Assembly (NCBI GenBank): GCA_900299145.1
Contig: OMIN01000044.1
Location: 1 to 54,363 of the forward strand
Direction: 5' to 3'
From: Betaproteobacteria bacterium
Lineage (GTDB): Bacteria > Pseudomonadota > Gammaproteobacteria > Burkholderiales > SG8-41
Length of the DNA: 54,363 nt
The notes under the pieces are model-generated. The model was given only the letters and a program-made list of their open reading frames with translations, searched no databases and was not told the origin of the DNA. Positions 15,142-23,720 of the stretch are shown in pieces. A program made the position numbers and the translations under genes. The stretch's first letter is position 1, and each line of letters opens with the position of its first letter.

Positions 15142-16392
15142 CTACTTCTTCCGCTGCGGCCCGGCGTAAATGACATCGCCTTCCGCCAGCGATTGTATCT
15201 CCACATCGCTCAACCCCAACCCACCCAAAATCTCGCGATTGTGTTCGCCAAGTTTCGGTGCGGGCGCGCGGATCGCACCGGGCGTGCGCGACATTTTCGG
15301 TACCACACCGTGCATCGGTATCGTGCCCATTTCGTCATCGGGATATTCCGCGACGATTTCGCGGGCACGCACGTGCGGGTCCTGCACGAACTGCGCAATG
15401 TCGTAGACCGGCCCGACGGTGACTTCGTGTTTGTCGAAAAATTCCAGATTTTCAGCAAGCGTCATCTGGCCGATGAAATCACCGACGATGGCGTCGAGTT
15501 CCTGCGCGTGCTTGACACGCTCGGCGTTGGTTTTGTAACGCGGGTTTTCCAGCAGATCCGCGCGACCGATCACGCGAAACAGGCGCTCGGTCATCGCCTG
15601 CGTCGATGCCGACATGCTGACCCAGCCATTGTCCCTGGTGCGATACACATTGCGCGGCGCAGCGGTGGTGGAGCGGCTGCCGGTGCGTTCCCGCAGCTTG
15701 CCGCCCGCCTTGTACGCGGCGGCTTGCGGCCCCATGAAAGTGAACAAGGGTTCGAGCAGCGACAGATCGATCACCTGCCCCTGCCCGCCGGCCACTTCGA
15801 CATGGCGCAGCGCCATCATCACCGCGAACGCGCCGTAGGTGCCCGCCGTGCAATCGGCCAGTTGATTCGGTGGCAATACCGGTTCTCGATCGGCAAAACC
15901 ATTCAACACCGCAAAGCCCGACATGCCTTCGGCCAGGGTGCCGAAACCCGGCTTGTGTTTGTACGGCCCGGTTTGGCCCCAGCCGGTGACGCGCACAATG
16001 ACCAGCTTCGGGTTGCGCGCGTGAAGCACGTCGGGGCCGAGGCCCATTTTTTCGAGCGTGCCGGGCCGAAAGTTTTCGATAAAAACCTGCGCGGTGCCCA
16101 CCAGCTTCAGCAGCAAATCCTTCGCCGCCGCTTTACGCAGATTGAGGCACACGCTTTTCTTATTGCGCGCGTAAACCTTCCAGTTGGCGGCAACGCCGCC
16201 CACCAGCCAGTCGCGCAGCGCATCGCCTTCTGGCGTTTCGATTTTGACGACTTCCGCGCCGAAATCCGCGAGCAGCAGACTCACCATATTGCCCGCCACC
16301 ACGCGCGACAGATCGAGCACGCGCACGCCATCGAGCGGGCACGCCGCGTCGCGCGCAAACGGCTTTTGCGGCAACCCCGGCAAATCAATCAT
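15142..16392 (-). CDS. Class III (CaiB/BaiF) CoA-transferase
   Basis: This 416-residue family III CoA-transferase moves CoA between carboxylic acids in the cytoplasm. Landmarks are 'LDGVRVLDLSRVVAGNM', 'LLADFGAEVVKIETPEGD', 'RNKKSVCLNLR', 'FIENFRPGTLEKMGLG', 'GYGQTGPY'-like 'TGWGQTGPYKHKPGF', and 'DCTAGTYGAFAVMMAL'. It is the first structural gene after iclR in the minus-strand block and probably activates the substrate that the CitE-like lyase then splits. About 170 bases separate it from the CitE-like gene, so an internal promoter is possible. Confidence 0.92.
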   Translation of the reverse strand: MIDLPGLPQKPFARDAACPLDGVRVLDLSRVVAGNMVSLLLADFGAEVVKIETPEGDALRDWLVGGVAANWKVYARNKKSVCLNLRKAAAKDLLLKLVGTAQVFIENFRPGTLEKMGLGPDVLHARNPKLVIVRVTGWGQTGPYKHKPGFGTLAEGMSGFAVLNGFADREPVLPPNQLADCTAGTYGAFAVMMALRHVEVAGGQGQVIDLSLLEPLFTFMGPQAAAYKAGGKLRERTGSRSTTAAPRNVYRTRDNGWVSMSASTQAMTERLFRVIGRADLLENPRYKTNAERVKHAQELDAIVGDFIGQMTLAENLEFFDKHEVTVGPVYDIAQFVQDPHVRAREIVAEYPDDEMGTIPMHGVVPKMSRTPGAIRAPAPKLGEHNREILGGLGLSDVEIQSLAEGDVIYAGPQRKK

Positions 16393-16438
16393 GTGGCCTG
16401 CTCCGTGCCAGCCCTATTCGCTGCCCGCACGGCCATAC

Positions 16439-17230
16439 TCACATGCCGTTGCTGAGCTGTTTTTCGATCAGGCGCACTTCGTTCTTCAGCAGTGCGGCGA
16501 TTTCGATCACGCGCTTTTCCGTCATGCGGCTGGAAATTGTCGAAACCGAAAGCGCGGCGAATGGCGTGCCCGACTGATTGCGGATGGCGTGGCCGACCGA
16601 GCGCACGCCGGCGAGCGTGGGCGCTTCGCGCATCGAGTAGCCGAGCTTCTGTGCTTTTCTCGCCTGTGCCTGCAAGGTTGCGCCCGACACGCCGTATTCC
16701 TCAAAACGCGGCTGGTTGTTGGTCAGGACAACCTGGATTTCCTCTTCGGGCAGCGCGGCGACAATCGCCAGACTGCCGGTGCCGACGCCGAGCGGACGGC
16801 GCATGCCGATGTCGAGCGTGAAGGTCTTGATCGGAAACGTGCCTTCGTGACGGTCGATGCATACCGCATCCGGGCCGCTGCGCTGGGTGAGAAACACGGT
16901 GTCGCCGGTGGCCTCGGCGATGCGTACCATGGCGGGATGACAAATTTCGCGCAGGTTAAAGCGCGGCGCGGCGGTCAGGCCAAGCTCAAACGCCATTGAA
17001 CCCAGATAATAACGGTGCGTATCGGGATCCTGTTGCACCATGCCTTCGTGCGCCAGGCATTTCAGCATGCGGTGCACGGTCGGGCGCTGCAGGCTAGTGC
17101 GCGTGGCCAGATCGAGCAGGCGCGAGCCCGTGCGATTGTGGGCGGCGATCTCGCGCAGCAACAGCAGCGCGCGTTCTATACTCTGGGTGCCGGTCAGCCG
17201 GCCGGGTTCATCAGGAGATTTTTTGGGCAT
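16439..17230 (-). CDS. IclR family transcriptional regulator
   Basis: This 263-residue regulator has an N-terminal winged helix-turn-helix ('SIERALLLLREIAAH', 'LLDLATRTSLQRPTVHRMLK') and the IclR effector domain ('GDTVFLTQRSGPDAVCIDRH', 'LGVGTGSLAIVAALPEEE', 'GVRSVGHAIRNQSGTPFAAL', 'VSTISSRM'). Such proteins control neighbouring catabolic genes in response to a small aromatic or carboxylate effector. It lies 46 bases upstream of the CoA-transferase on the same strand and probably controls the whole block down to the creatininase-like gene. It is divergent from prpB. Confidence 0.94.
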   Translation of the reverse strand: MPKKSPDEPGRLTGTQSIERALLLLREIAAHNRTGSRLLDLATRTSLQRPTVHRMLKCLAHEGMVQQDPDTHRYYLGSMAFELGLTAAPRFNLREICHPAMVRIAEATGDTVFLTQRSGPDAVCIDRHEGTFPIKTFTLDIGMRRPLGVGTGSLAIVAALPEEEIQVVLTNNQPRFEEYGVSGATLQAQARKAQKLGYSMREAPTLAGVRSVGHAIRNQSGTPFAALSVSTISSRMTEKRVIEIAALLKNEVRLIEKQLSNGM

Positions 17231-17661
17231 GATGACTAAAGATTCGTAGTTGAAAAAAGGCGGGAAGTAACGTTTGTCGTCGAGCGGGCGGGTTTTACGG
17301 CGCCCAACTTAGCTTTGTTTGAGGGATTTGAAGTATTCGCGGTAAGGCACACAGCGCACGTCAGGGCACATCAGGGCACGACAGAGTGCAAAACGGGCCA
17401 GTGATCCAGCAAAAAATCAGACAGACATTCTTCACCGTGCTTCACCGGCCACTGCGCCAGCCCTCCCCAGCGTATAGTCCGAATTGTGTTAAATCTTTAC
17501 GAGTCCACGATTATAACTCCAACTGCTAAAATAACGCCACTGAAGTCGTTTCGGAGCCATTTTTCATAGTTAAATCTTAACGTCCGCAAATTGGACATCA
17601 TTTCCGATTTGCATAAATCAATTTTCAACACCCTTTTAAGACCCTTGGGAGTAACCACATC
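17231..17661. promoter_or_regulatory. Divergent iclR/prpB intergenic region with a paired direct repeat
   Basis: This 431-base gap holds no gene I can support. A 14-base direct repeat, GTTAAATCTTTACG (17488-17501) and GTTAAATCTTAACG (17569-17582), is spaced 81 bases apart with one mismatch, and the second copy is near-palindromic. It could be the operator of a regulator of prpB. A shorter tandem, TCAGGGCAC twice, lies near 17368-17387. The last part carries the prpB leader, with GGGAG 9 bases before the start codon. I see no convincing riboswitch. Confidence 0.4.
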
Positions 17662-18582
17662 ATGACCGATTTGTCCTCTGGCAACCCCGCCAAGTCCATC
17701 CAGCCTGCGTCCGCGGGCGCGAAATTCCGCGCGGCCGTCGCCGCCGAAAAGCCGTTGCAAATCATCGGCACCATCAATGCGTATTCCGCGCGGTTGGCGG
17801 CGCGCACGGGTTACAAGGCGATTTATCTGTCCGGCGGCGGCGTCGCGGCGGGTTCGCTGGGCTTGCCCGATCTCGGCATCAGCACGCTGGATGATGTGCT
17901 GACCGACATCCGCCGCATCACCGACGTCTGCGACCTGCCGCTGCTGGTGGATGTCGACACCGGCTGGGGCGGCGCTTTCAACATCGCGCGCACGGTGAAA
18001 TCGCTGATCAAATACGGCGCGGGCGGCATGCATATCGAAGATCAGGTGCAGCAAAAACGCTGCGGCCACCGCCCGAACAAAGAGATCGTCAGCAAAGCCG
18101 AAATGGTCGACCGCATCAAGGCGGCGGTGGACGCCAAGACCGACAGCAACTTTGTAGTGATGGCGCGCACCGACTCGCTGGCGGTAGAAGGGCTGAACGC
18201 CGCCGTGGATCGCGCCTGTGCGTGCGTAGAAGCCGGCGCCGACATGATTTTCCCCGAGGCCATCACCGAACTTGGCATGTACAAACAATTTGCCGACGCG
18301 GTGAAAGTACCCATCCTCGCCAACATCACCGAGTTCGGCAAAACGCCGCTGTTCTCCACGCAGGAACTCGCCAGCGCCAACGTGGCAATGGCGCTCTATC
18401 CGCTATCGGGTTTCCGCGCAGCAAATGCCGCGACGCTGAAAGTGTTTCAGGCACTGCGCAAAGACGGCCATCAGAAAAATGTGGTCGATGCCATGCAGAC
18501 GCGCGACGATCTTTACGACTACCTCGACTATCACGCATTTGAAGGCAAGCTCGATGCGCTGTTTGCGCAGGGCAAGAAGTAG
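17662..18582 (+). CDS. prpB: Methylisocitrate lyase (2-methylcitrate cycle)
   Basis: PrpB splits 2-methylisocitrate into pyruvate and succinate in propionate degradation. The 306-residue protein of the isocitrate lyase/PEP mutase superfamily has the diagnostic '[20 protein letters not shown]' with the catalytic cysteine. It also has '[11 protein letters not shown]' (metal binding), '[14 protein letters not shown]', '[15 protein letters not shown]', 'ILANITEFG' and '[11 protein letters not shown]', all very close to E. coli PrpB. The usual partners prpC, acnD/prpD and prpF are not adjacent, so it is an orphan copy here. The GGGAG before the ATG supports the start. Confidence 0.93.
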   Translation: MTDLSSGNPAKSIQPASAGAKFRAAVAAEKPLQIIGTINAYSARLAARTGYKAIYLSGGGVAAGSLGLPDLGISTLDDVLTDIRRITDVCDLPLLVDVDTGWGGAFNIARTVKSLIKYGAGGMHIEDQVQQKRCGHRPNKEIVSKAEMVDRIKAAVDAKTDSNFVVMARTDSLAVEGLNAAVDRACACVEAGADMIFPEAITELGMYKQFADAVKVPILANITEFGKTPLFSTQELASANVAMALYPLSGFRAANAATLKVFQALRKDGHQKNVVDAMQTRDDLYDYLDYHAFEGKLDALFAQGKK

Positions 18583-18606
18583 GTCTCGCGCTGCACCGAC
18601 ACGCCA

Positions 18607-18634
18607 TAAGTATCTGTTTTATTTAACTATTTTT
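18607..18634 (+). repeat. AT-rich boundary repeat, copy 6
   Basis: This reads TAAGTATCTG, then TTTTATTTA, then ACTATTTTT on the plus strand. It begins 24 bases after the prpB stop and ends 83 bases before the rubredoxin start, in the same orientation as both. Confidence 0.78.
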
Positions 18635-18717
18635 TGAGGTATTTTGATGCACCAGCACCGGGCCGGAAACGCCCGGCGCTGCGCGCAAAACCTCGCCGCT
18701 GATGACCTGAAGCAATC

Positions 18718-18891
18718 ATGAACAATAAAAAATGGATGTGCATACTTTGCGGCTTCATCTACGAGGAAGCGCTCGGCATCCCCGACGAAGGCATTGCCCC
18801 CGGCACGGCCTGGGAAGACGTGCCGGAGGACTGGACCTGCCCGCACTGCTCGGCAACCAAGGCCGATTTTGAGATGGTGGTGCAGGGGTAG
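18718..18891 (+). CDS. Rubredoxin
   Basis: This 57-residue one-iron electron carrier has the two Cys-x2-Cys knuckles: C8-I-L-C11-G and C41-P-H-C44. They are separated by the typical 'YEEALGIPDEGIAPGTAWED' loop with conserved aromatic residues (W6, Y15, W32, W39). Rubredoxins pass electrons to alkane hydroxylases, oxygen or peroxide reductases, or other partners, and no such partner gene is adjacent. The start ATG is preceded by a weak AAGCAA. The protein is full length. Confidence 0.95.
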   Translation: MNNKKWMCILCGFIYEEALGIPDEGIAPGTAWEDVPEDWTCPHCSATKADFEMVVQG

Positions 18892-18974
18892 AGGTGTAAC
18901 GCGCGTGCCTAGCGCGCTGTCGATGACGACAAGCCAAGTCACATGGATTCAAACGTCACAACTCAATACCCAAA

Positions 18975-19086
18975 CCGTCATTCCAGCGAAGGCTGGAATC
19001 CAGTTCGTTCAAATTACGCGAAGCGTCAAATCAGGCCCTTAGGGCGGACTTACGATTCTGGATTCCAGCGTTCGATGGAATGACGG
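18975..19086. repeat. Inverted pair of 'GTCATTCCAGCGAAGGCTGG'-type repeats
   Basis: 18975-19003 (CCGTCATTCCAGCG, AAGGCTGGAATCCAG) and 19058-19086, its diverged reverse complement (CTGGATTCCAGCG, TTCGATGGAATGACGG), face each other across 54 bases. This is the common proteobacterial intergenic repeat whose translation gives 'VIPAKAGIQ', similar in form to the Neisseria dRS3 unit. It fills much of the gap between rubredoxin and the convergent aldolase gene. I see nothing else in that 268-base gap. Confidence 0.8.
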
Positions 19087-19159
19087 GGATGGAAATCTGG
19101 TTGGCTAACGTGCAGATGGGCTGCAAGGCACGACCACAAAGATAGACCGCGCAGCAACC

Positions 19160-19951
19160 TTAACTCCGGAAATCCGCCCCCCGCCGGTCCAGCATGCGCA
19201 GCAGCGCGGGCCAGTCACGGTGTTCGTTATCCGCGCGCGGGCGATTCACCTGCGCACTGGTGCGCTCCACGGTCTGCTTTGAAATCAGCGTGATTTTGTC
19301 GCGCCCCGCCGCCATCGCGTCCACCTGAACGCGGCAGGACATTTCCATGTTGTACATCAACATGAACGCATCGCGCACCGTTTTGCCCAGCGTCAACAGC
19401 CCGTGATTGCGCAGCACCATGCAGCGGCTGTTGGGCCCCAGGTCGTGCGCGAGCCGCTCACGTTCGTCCATGTCGAGCGCGATGCCCTCGTAGTCGTGAT
19501 AAGTCACGTTGTCGACGATGCGCGCGGAATGCTGGCTTAACGGCAAAATGCCTTCGCTCATCGCCGCCACCGCGATGCCCGCGCGCGTATGCGTGTGCAG
19601 CACGCACAGCGCGTCCGTGCGTGCGCCGTGAATGCAGCCGTGAATCACAAACCCCGCCTTGTTCACTCCCATGCCGGTGATGTCCTCGATCAAATTGCCT
19701 TCCTGATCGACCTTCACCAGATTCGACGCGGTCACCTCATCAAACATCAGGCCATACGCGTTGAGCAAAAAATGCTCCGTGCCCGGCACCCGCGCGGAAA
19801 AGTGCGTGAGGATAATGTCCGTCATGCCGTAAATCGTCGCCAGGTGGTAGGCAGCGGCCAAATCCGTGCGCACTTTCCATTCGGCTTCGCTGACGCGGTC
19901 TTTTACCGAGCGTTGCTTTTTAGGCCTGCTTGCTAGTTTGGTTACAGCCAT
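19160..19951 (-). CDS. Class II aldolase/adducin family protein
   Basis: This 263-residue protein belongs to the zinc-dependent class II aldolase/adducin head family. The metal site is visible as 'VLHTHTRAGIAVAAM' (two histidines) with a third histidine in 'VLRNHGLLTLGKTVRDAF'. The N-terminal part has 'AAAYHLATIYGMTDIILTHFSARVP', also typical. Members cleave or form sugar-phosphate or hydroxy-acid bonds; the substrate is unknown. A GGAGG Shine-Dalgarno precedes the start. No neighbouring pathway genes point to a role. Confidence 0.9.
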   Translation of the reverse strand: MAVTKLASRPKKQRSVKDRVSEAEWKVRTDLAAAYHLATIYGMTDIILTHFSARVPGTEHFLLNAYGLMFDEVTASNLVKVDQEGNLIEDITGMGVNKAGFVIHGCIHGARTDALCVLHTHTRAGIAVAAMSEGILPLSQHSARIVDNVTYHDYEGIALDMDERERLAHDLGPNSRCMVLRNHGLLTLGKTVRDAFMLMYNMEMSCRVQVDAMAAGRDKITLISKQTVERTSAQVNRPRADNEHRDWPALLRMLDRRGADFRS

Positions 19952-20049
19952 GTTGCCTCCTATTGTGTACTTGGCGATGGGTTAGTTCACACGACGTTTA
20001 CGCTGCGAGGACTGCCAAAGACGACGCCCGTGCAAGCACAGACCTGGTG

Positions 20050-20634
20050 TCATTTTACTGACCGCAACGAACGGAACACCCTTTCAAACTCCGTAACTTC
20101 GACATAGGAAATTGTTCTGTTTTCTCTGATGCGCATATTCTTTGGGGGTTCAATTAGGGTTGACCATTCTATTATCCACTTCTCGATGCTATCTAGACTA
20201 TCTTCGATGGGCATAGCAGCACGACCAGAATTCATAATTGCGTACGCTGCCGCGACCCCTTTGCATTCGCGGTGGAACTCTTGGAGCGCGTTTAGATGCT
20301 TAGAATTTGTCGACAAATAGCTTTCTGGCGCCAACGCTCCTTGAACAAGAAAGATCAGGTAACGACCGCCAATACGCAGGTTGTAGTAAGGTCCAAACTC
20401 TATACTCTTTGATTCCGCATTGCCCTTATAAGATCGCACGATTTCGCCGATATAGCGCGCCCCACAGTCATCCTTATTGCCTCGCACCATGCGGCCCGAA
20501 GTTACGCGAACCAATGCGATGACATCCGCACGTTTAATTGTATCGGCAAGCGGAATGGGCATGAGTATAGTCGCGCGAACACTTAGGGGGAACAGTGTTG
20601 CCAAGCCAAGAATTGCGCGACGAAGGGGAAGCAT
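20050..20634 (-). CDS. Exported hypothetical protein (TIMP-like OB fold possible)
   Basis: I do not recognise a named family for this 194-residue protein. It has an N-terminal signal peptide (about residues 1-21, 'AILGLATLFPLSVRA') and a beta-rich middle: 'RADVIALVRVTSGRMV', 'CGARYIGEIVRSYKGN' and 'YYNLRIGGRYLIFLVQG'. That layout, with 'KG' then 'G-x-Y-L-I-F-L', is seen in many small exported proteins with netrin/TIMP-like OB folds. GC content is lower than in the neighbours. A GCCTAAC core-type site lies at 20645-20651, and a leader shared with the cassette ORF at 9374 follows. No attC is visible downstream. Confidence 0.65.
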   Translation of the reverse strand: MLPLRRAILGLATLFPLSVRATILMPIPLADTIKRADVIALVRVTSGRMVRGNKDDCGARYIGEIVRSYKGNAESKSIEFGPYYNLRIGGRYLIFLVQGALAPESYLSTNSKHLNALQEFHRECKGVAAAYAIMNSGRAAMPIEDSLDSIEKWIIEWSTLIEPPKNMRIRENRTISYVEVTEFERVFRSLRSVK

Positions 20635-20656
20635 GTTGCATGAGGCCTAACTAACT

Positions 20657-20688
20657 TTATACAGCACGAACGCCGCACGACATCACGG
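20657..20688 (-). repeat. Leader sequence shared with the gene at 9374, copy Y
   Basis: It begins TTATACAGCA and ends CATCACGG on the plus strand, and matches 10075-10106 at 26 of 32 positions without gaps. It lies 23 bases upstream of the exported hypothetical gene. Confidence 0.55.
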
Positions 20689-20690
20689 AG

Positions 20691-21335
20691 CTACTGATAG
20701 CTTTCCAATCGGCTGTCAACTAAAAATTAAATAAAACAATGCATTAGAAATCGCACTGCTTAGTTTAGTACAGATAATTTTGGCACGAAAAGCAGCAAAT
20801 AACTTTCGACGCGACAAAAGACTGAACCTTCGCCATCTCCAGTACAGATTGCGCTGACTTTTTGACAAGAGGCAAGGAAGCTTGCTGTAAAGCAACAGGC
20901 AGAGATGATAGAGAAGCGGCAAACACACGCAAATCGTAGCTCCGCCAATCCAGCCCGGAATAATCCTCAAACGCCAGGTTGAGGGTGGCCACCGCTGGTT
21001 CGCATCAGGCACGCCCCGGAGGCCTCGCGCGGGGCGCGCGCAACAGCGAACTCAAACACAGCAGCCGGATCAGTCGATAGTTTGAGAATCCATCCCGGAC
21101 CGGATCAACGAAGTGCGTTCAGTTGACGCCCGCCGTCGGCATGCGTCAACGTACTTTTTGTATGATTTTGTGTATCAAATTGGCGTCGAGAATTTGCCAA
21201 GGCCTTGGCCACGCCTGTGCGAATGGCAAAAAAGCCTTGTAAATCCGCACGTTCGGACGAGCACTCAAAGTGGTACGGTAAAATGGGCGTTTGCTCGACT
21301 CTGGACAGTTTTTTCGTCATTCCGTTATTCGCACC
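20691..21335. other. AT-richer intergenic region upstream of hemA
   Basis: This 645-base stretch contains no gene I can name. 20720-20747 (minus strand TAATGCATTG, TTTTATTTAA, TTTTTAG) is a weak, gapped match to the AT-rich boundary repeat. A 7-bp GC-rich hairpin (CGCCCCG with CGGGGCG) lies near 21013-21039 without a T-run. The last 200 bases must hold the hemA promoter, but I cannot fix -35/-10 boxes. A small open frame at 20765-20992 is listed separately. Confidence 0.5.
20765..20992 (-). CDS. Small hypothetical ORF, doubtful
   Basis: This 75-codon frame (MATLNLAFEDYSGLDWRSYD at the N-terminus, GTG start) has no recognised domain and no Shine-Dalgarno. A second frame of 98 codons overlaps it on the same strand, so coding is not certain. 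It lies in the AT-richer patch next to the exported hypothetical gene and could be a relic of an accessory insertion. Confidence 0.2.
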   Translation of the reverse strand: MATLNLAFEDYSGLDWRSYDLRVFAASLSSLPVALQQASLPLVKKSAQSVLEMAKVQSFVASKVICCFSCQNYLY

Positions 21336-22589
21336 ATGCAACTCTACGCCATAGGCCTTAACCACCAGACCGCGCCGCTCAACGTGCGCGAGCAGGTGGT
21401 TTTTCACGCCGAGCGTTTGGTGGGTGCGCTGAACGATCTGGTGGCGCGGCGGCCGGTGCAGGAGGCGGCGATAGTTTCCACCTGCAACCGCACCGAGATT
21501 TATTGCCACGCCGAGGAGCCGCGCGCAGCGGTGGACTGGATGGCGGCGTACCATCAGCTGAAGCCCGCGCAGATCGAGCCTTATCTTTACAAGCTGCCGC
21601 AGGAACGCGCGGTGAAGCACGCGTTTCGTGTCGCCAGCGGGCTGGATTCGATGGTGGTGGGCGAGCCGCAAATCCTCGGCCAGTTCAAGGACGCGGTGCG
21701 CGCGGCGGAAACCGCCGGCACGCTGGGCCTGCATCTGAACAAACTGTTTCAGCGCACCTTCGCGGTGGCGAAAACCGTGCGCACGGAAACCGACATTGGT
21801 GCCAGCACGGTGTCGATGGCCGCTGCTGCCGTGCAACTGGCCGGGCGCATTTATCCCAGCATTGCCGAGCAGGCGATTCTGTTTATCGGCGCGGGCGAAA
21901 TGATCGAGTTGTGCGCCAGCCACTTTGCCGCGCATCACCCCAAGCGCATCACGTTTGCCAATCGCACCGCTGCCCACGCGCAGCATCTGGCGGATCGTTT
22001 TCTCGGCCGCGTGATTGCGCTGAACGATGTGCAGGCGCAGTTGCCGCTGCACGACATCGTGGTGTGCTGCACCGCGAGCCCGCTGCCGATCATCGGCAAG
22101 GGCATCGTCGAAAGCGCGCTGGCGGCGCGCAAGCACCGGCCGATGATGATGTTCGATCTGGCGGTGCCGCGCGATGTCGAGGGCGAAGTCGGCCAGTTGG
22201 ATGACATCTTTTTGTACACCGTCGATGACCTGGGCAAGATCGCCAGCGCGGGCAAGGCCCAGCGCCAAAGCGCGGTGGAGCAGGCCGAAGTCATTATCGA
22301 AAACCAGGTCACCGATTTCATGCACTGGCTGGGCAACCGCGAGCTGGTGCCGACCATCCGCGCGCTGCGCGACACCGCCGAGCGCGCACGCCGCAATGAA
22401 GTCGAACGAGCGCTGCGCAAGCTCGGCAATGGCGAAGACCCGCAGCGCGTGATCGAAGCGCTGTCGCAGGCGCTGACCAACAAGCTGATCCACCCGCCCA
22501 CGCATGCGCTGAATCATGCGAGCGAGGCTGAGCGCGGTGAACTGGCGGCGCTGCTGACGCGGCTTTACCAGATTCCGCGGCAGGAATAA
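21336..22589 (+). CDS. hemA: Glutamyl-tRNA reductase
   Basis: HemA reduces Glu-tRNA to glutamate-1-semialdehyde, the first step of C5-pathway haem biosynthesis. The 417-residue protein has '[20 protein letters not shown]', the catalytic cysteine at residue 50 in '[12 protein letters not shown]', and '[19 protein letters not shown]'. It also has an NADPH-binding '[18 protein letters not shown]' and a C-terminal dimerisation helix. The start at 21336 fits the family N-terminus; an upstream in-frame ATG at 21291 adds 15 unlike residues. It heads a run with prfA 16 bases downstream, the usual betaproteobacterial order. Confidence 0.96.
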   Translation: MQLYAIGLNHQTAPLNVREQVVFHAERLVGALNDLVARRPVQEAAIVSTCNRTEIYCHAEEPRAAVDWMAAYHQLKPAQIEPYLYKLPQERAVKHAFRVASGLDSMVVGEPQILGQFKDAVRAAETAGTLGLHLNKLFQRTFAVAKTVRTETDIGASTVSMAAAAVQLAGRIYPSIAEQAILFIGAGEMIELCASHFAAHHPKRITFANRTAAHAQHLADRFLGRVIALNDVQAQLPLHDIVVCCTASPLPIIGKGIVESALAARKHRPMMMFDLAVPRDVEGEVGQLDDIFLYTVDDLGKIASAGKAQRQSAVEQAEVIIENQVTDFMHWLGNRELVPTIRALRDTAERARRNEVERALRKLGNGEDPQRVIEALSQALTNKLIHPPTHALNHASEAERGELAALLTRLYQIPRQE

Positions 22590-22605
22590 GCCGTTACCCA
22601 AAAAA

Positions 22606-23697
22606 ATGAAACCCAGCATCGCCGCGAAACTCGCGCAACTATCGCGCCGTCTCGAAGAAATCAACCGCACGTTGAGTTCGGAAAACGTCACCAACGACAT
22701 GGACAACTATCGCAAGCTGACCCGCGAGAGCGCGGAAATTCAGCCGGTGGTTGAGCTGTATCGCGAATACGAAAAGTTTGAAGCCGATCTCAAGGGTGCG
22801 CAAGAAATGGCAGCGGACCCCGAGATGCGCGAACTGGCCGAGGCGGAAATTCCGGACATCAAGGCGCGCCTCGAAGGCCTCGAAAAAGACCTGCAAAAAC
22901 AATTACTTCCGAAAGATCCGAACGACGACAACAACATCTTTCTGGAAGTGCGCGCGGGCACCGGCGGCGAGGAAGCGGCGCTGTTTGCGGGCGAACTTTT
23001 TCGCATGTATTGCCGCTATGCCGAGCGTAACCGCTGGCAGGTGGAAATCATGTCGCAGAACGAATCCGATCTCGGTGGCTTTCGCGAGGTGATCGCGAAA
23101 ATCGTTGGGCGCGGCGCGTATTCCAAACTCAAGTTTGAATCCGGCGCCCATCGCGTGCAGCGCGTGCCCGAAACCGAAACCCAGGGTCGCGTGCATACCT
23201 CGGCGTGCACGGTGGCGGTTCTGCCGGAAGTCGCGGATGTGGGCGACGTGGTGTTGAATCCGGCGGATCTGAAAATCGACACCTTTCGTTCGTCGGGCGC
23301 GGGCGGGCAGCACATCAACAAGACCGATTCGGCGATCCGTATCACGCATTTGCCGACGGGCACGGTGGTCGAATGCCAGGACGACCGCTCGCAGCACAAG
23401 AACAAGGCGCGCGCGATGGCCGTGCTCGCCGCGCGCATCAAAGATAAACAAGTGCGCGAGCAGAATTCCAAGATCGCCGCCGAGCGTAAATCGCTCGTTG
23501 GCAGCGGCGACCGCTCCGAGCGCATTCGCACCTATAATTTTCCACAGGGGCGCATGACCGATCACCGCATCAATCTCACGCTCTACAAGCTCGCGCAGAT
23601 CATGGATGGCGACATTGACGACGTGACTGGCGCGCTGGCCGCAGAGCATCAGGCCGAACAACTGGCGCAACTCGCCGAAGACATGCAGCCGGCGTAG
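22606..23697 (+). CDS. prfA: Peptide chain release factor 1
   Basis: RF1 ends translation at UAA and UAG codons. The 363-residue protein has the anticodon-like PxT-type region in domain 2 and the peptidyl-hydrolysis motif GGQ at residues 233-235 in '[20 protein letters not shown]'. The C-terminal '[20 protein letters not shown]' and '[13 protein letters not shown]' are typical. The GGQ glutamine is normally methylated by PrmC, whose gene lies two genes downstream. Since RF1 does not read UGA, it would not compete with selenocysteine insertion in the gene at 49045. Confidence 0.97.
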   Translation: MKPSIAAKLAQLSRRLEEINRTLSSENVTNDMDNYRKLTRESAEIQPVVELYREYEKFEADLKGAQEMAADPEMRELAEAEIPDIKARLEGLEKDLQKQLLPKDPNDDNNIFLEVRAGTGGEEAALFAGELFRMYCRYAERNRWQVEIMSQNESDLGGFREVIAKIVGRGAYSKLKFESGAHRVQRVPETETQGRVHTSACTVAVLPEVADVGDVVLNPADLKIDTFRSSGAGGQHINKTDSAIRITHLPTGTVVECQDDRSQHKNKARAMAVLAARIKDKQVREQNSKIAAERKSLVGSGDRSERIRTYNFPQGRMTDHRINLTLYKLAQIMDGDIDDVTGALAAEHQAEQLAQLAEDMQPA

Positions 23698-23720
23698 CGG
23701 TCGCGCCGCGCCGTCAGTTC

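Noticed and set aside
15088-16455. 455-codon open frame on the plus strand
   Set aside because: It is antisense to the class III CoA-transferase; no ribosome site or family motif.
19941-20049. Second attC after the exported hypothetical gene at 20050
   Set aside because: GTTAG-type cores are present, but no paired L boxes or hairpin can be drawn.
21105-22706. 533-codon open frame on the minus strand
   Set aside because: It is antisense to hemA and the start of prfA, whose proteins are unmistakable. Long antisense frames are common in GC-rich genes.
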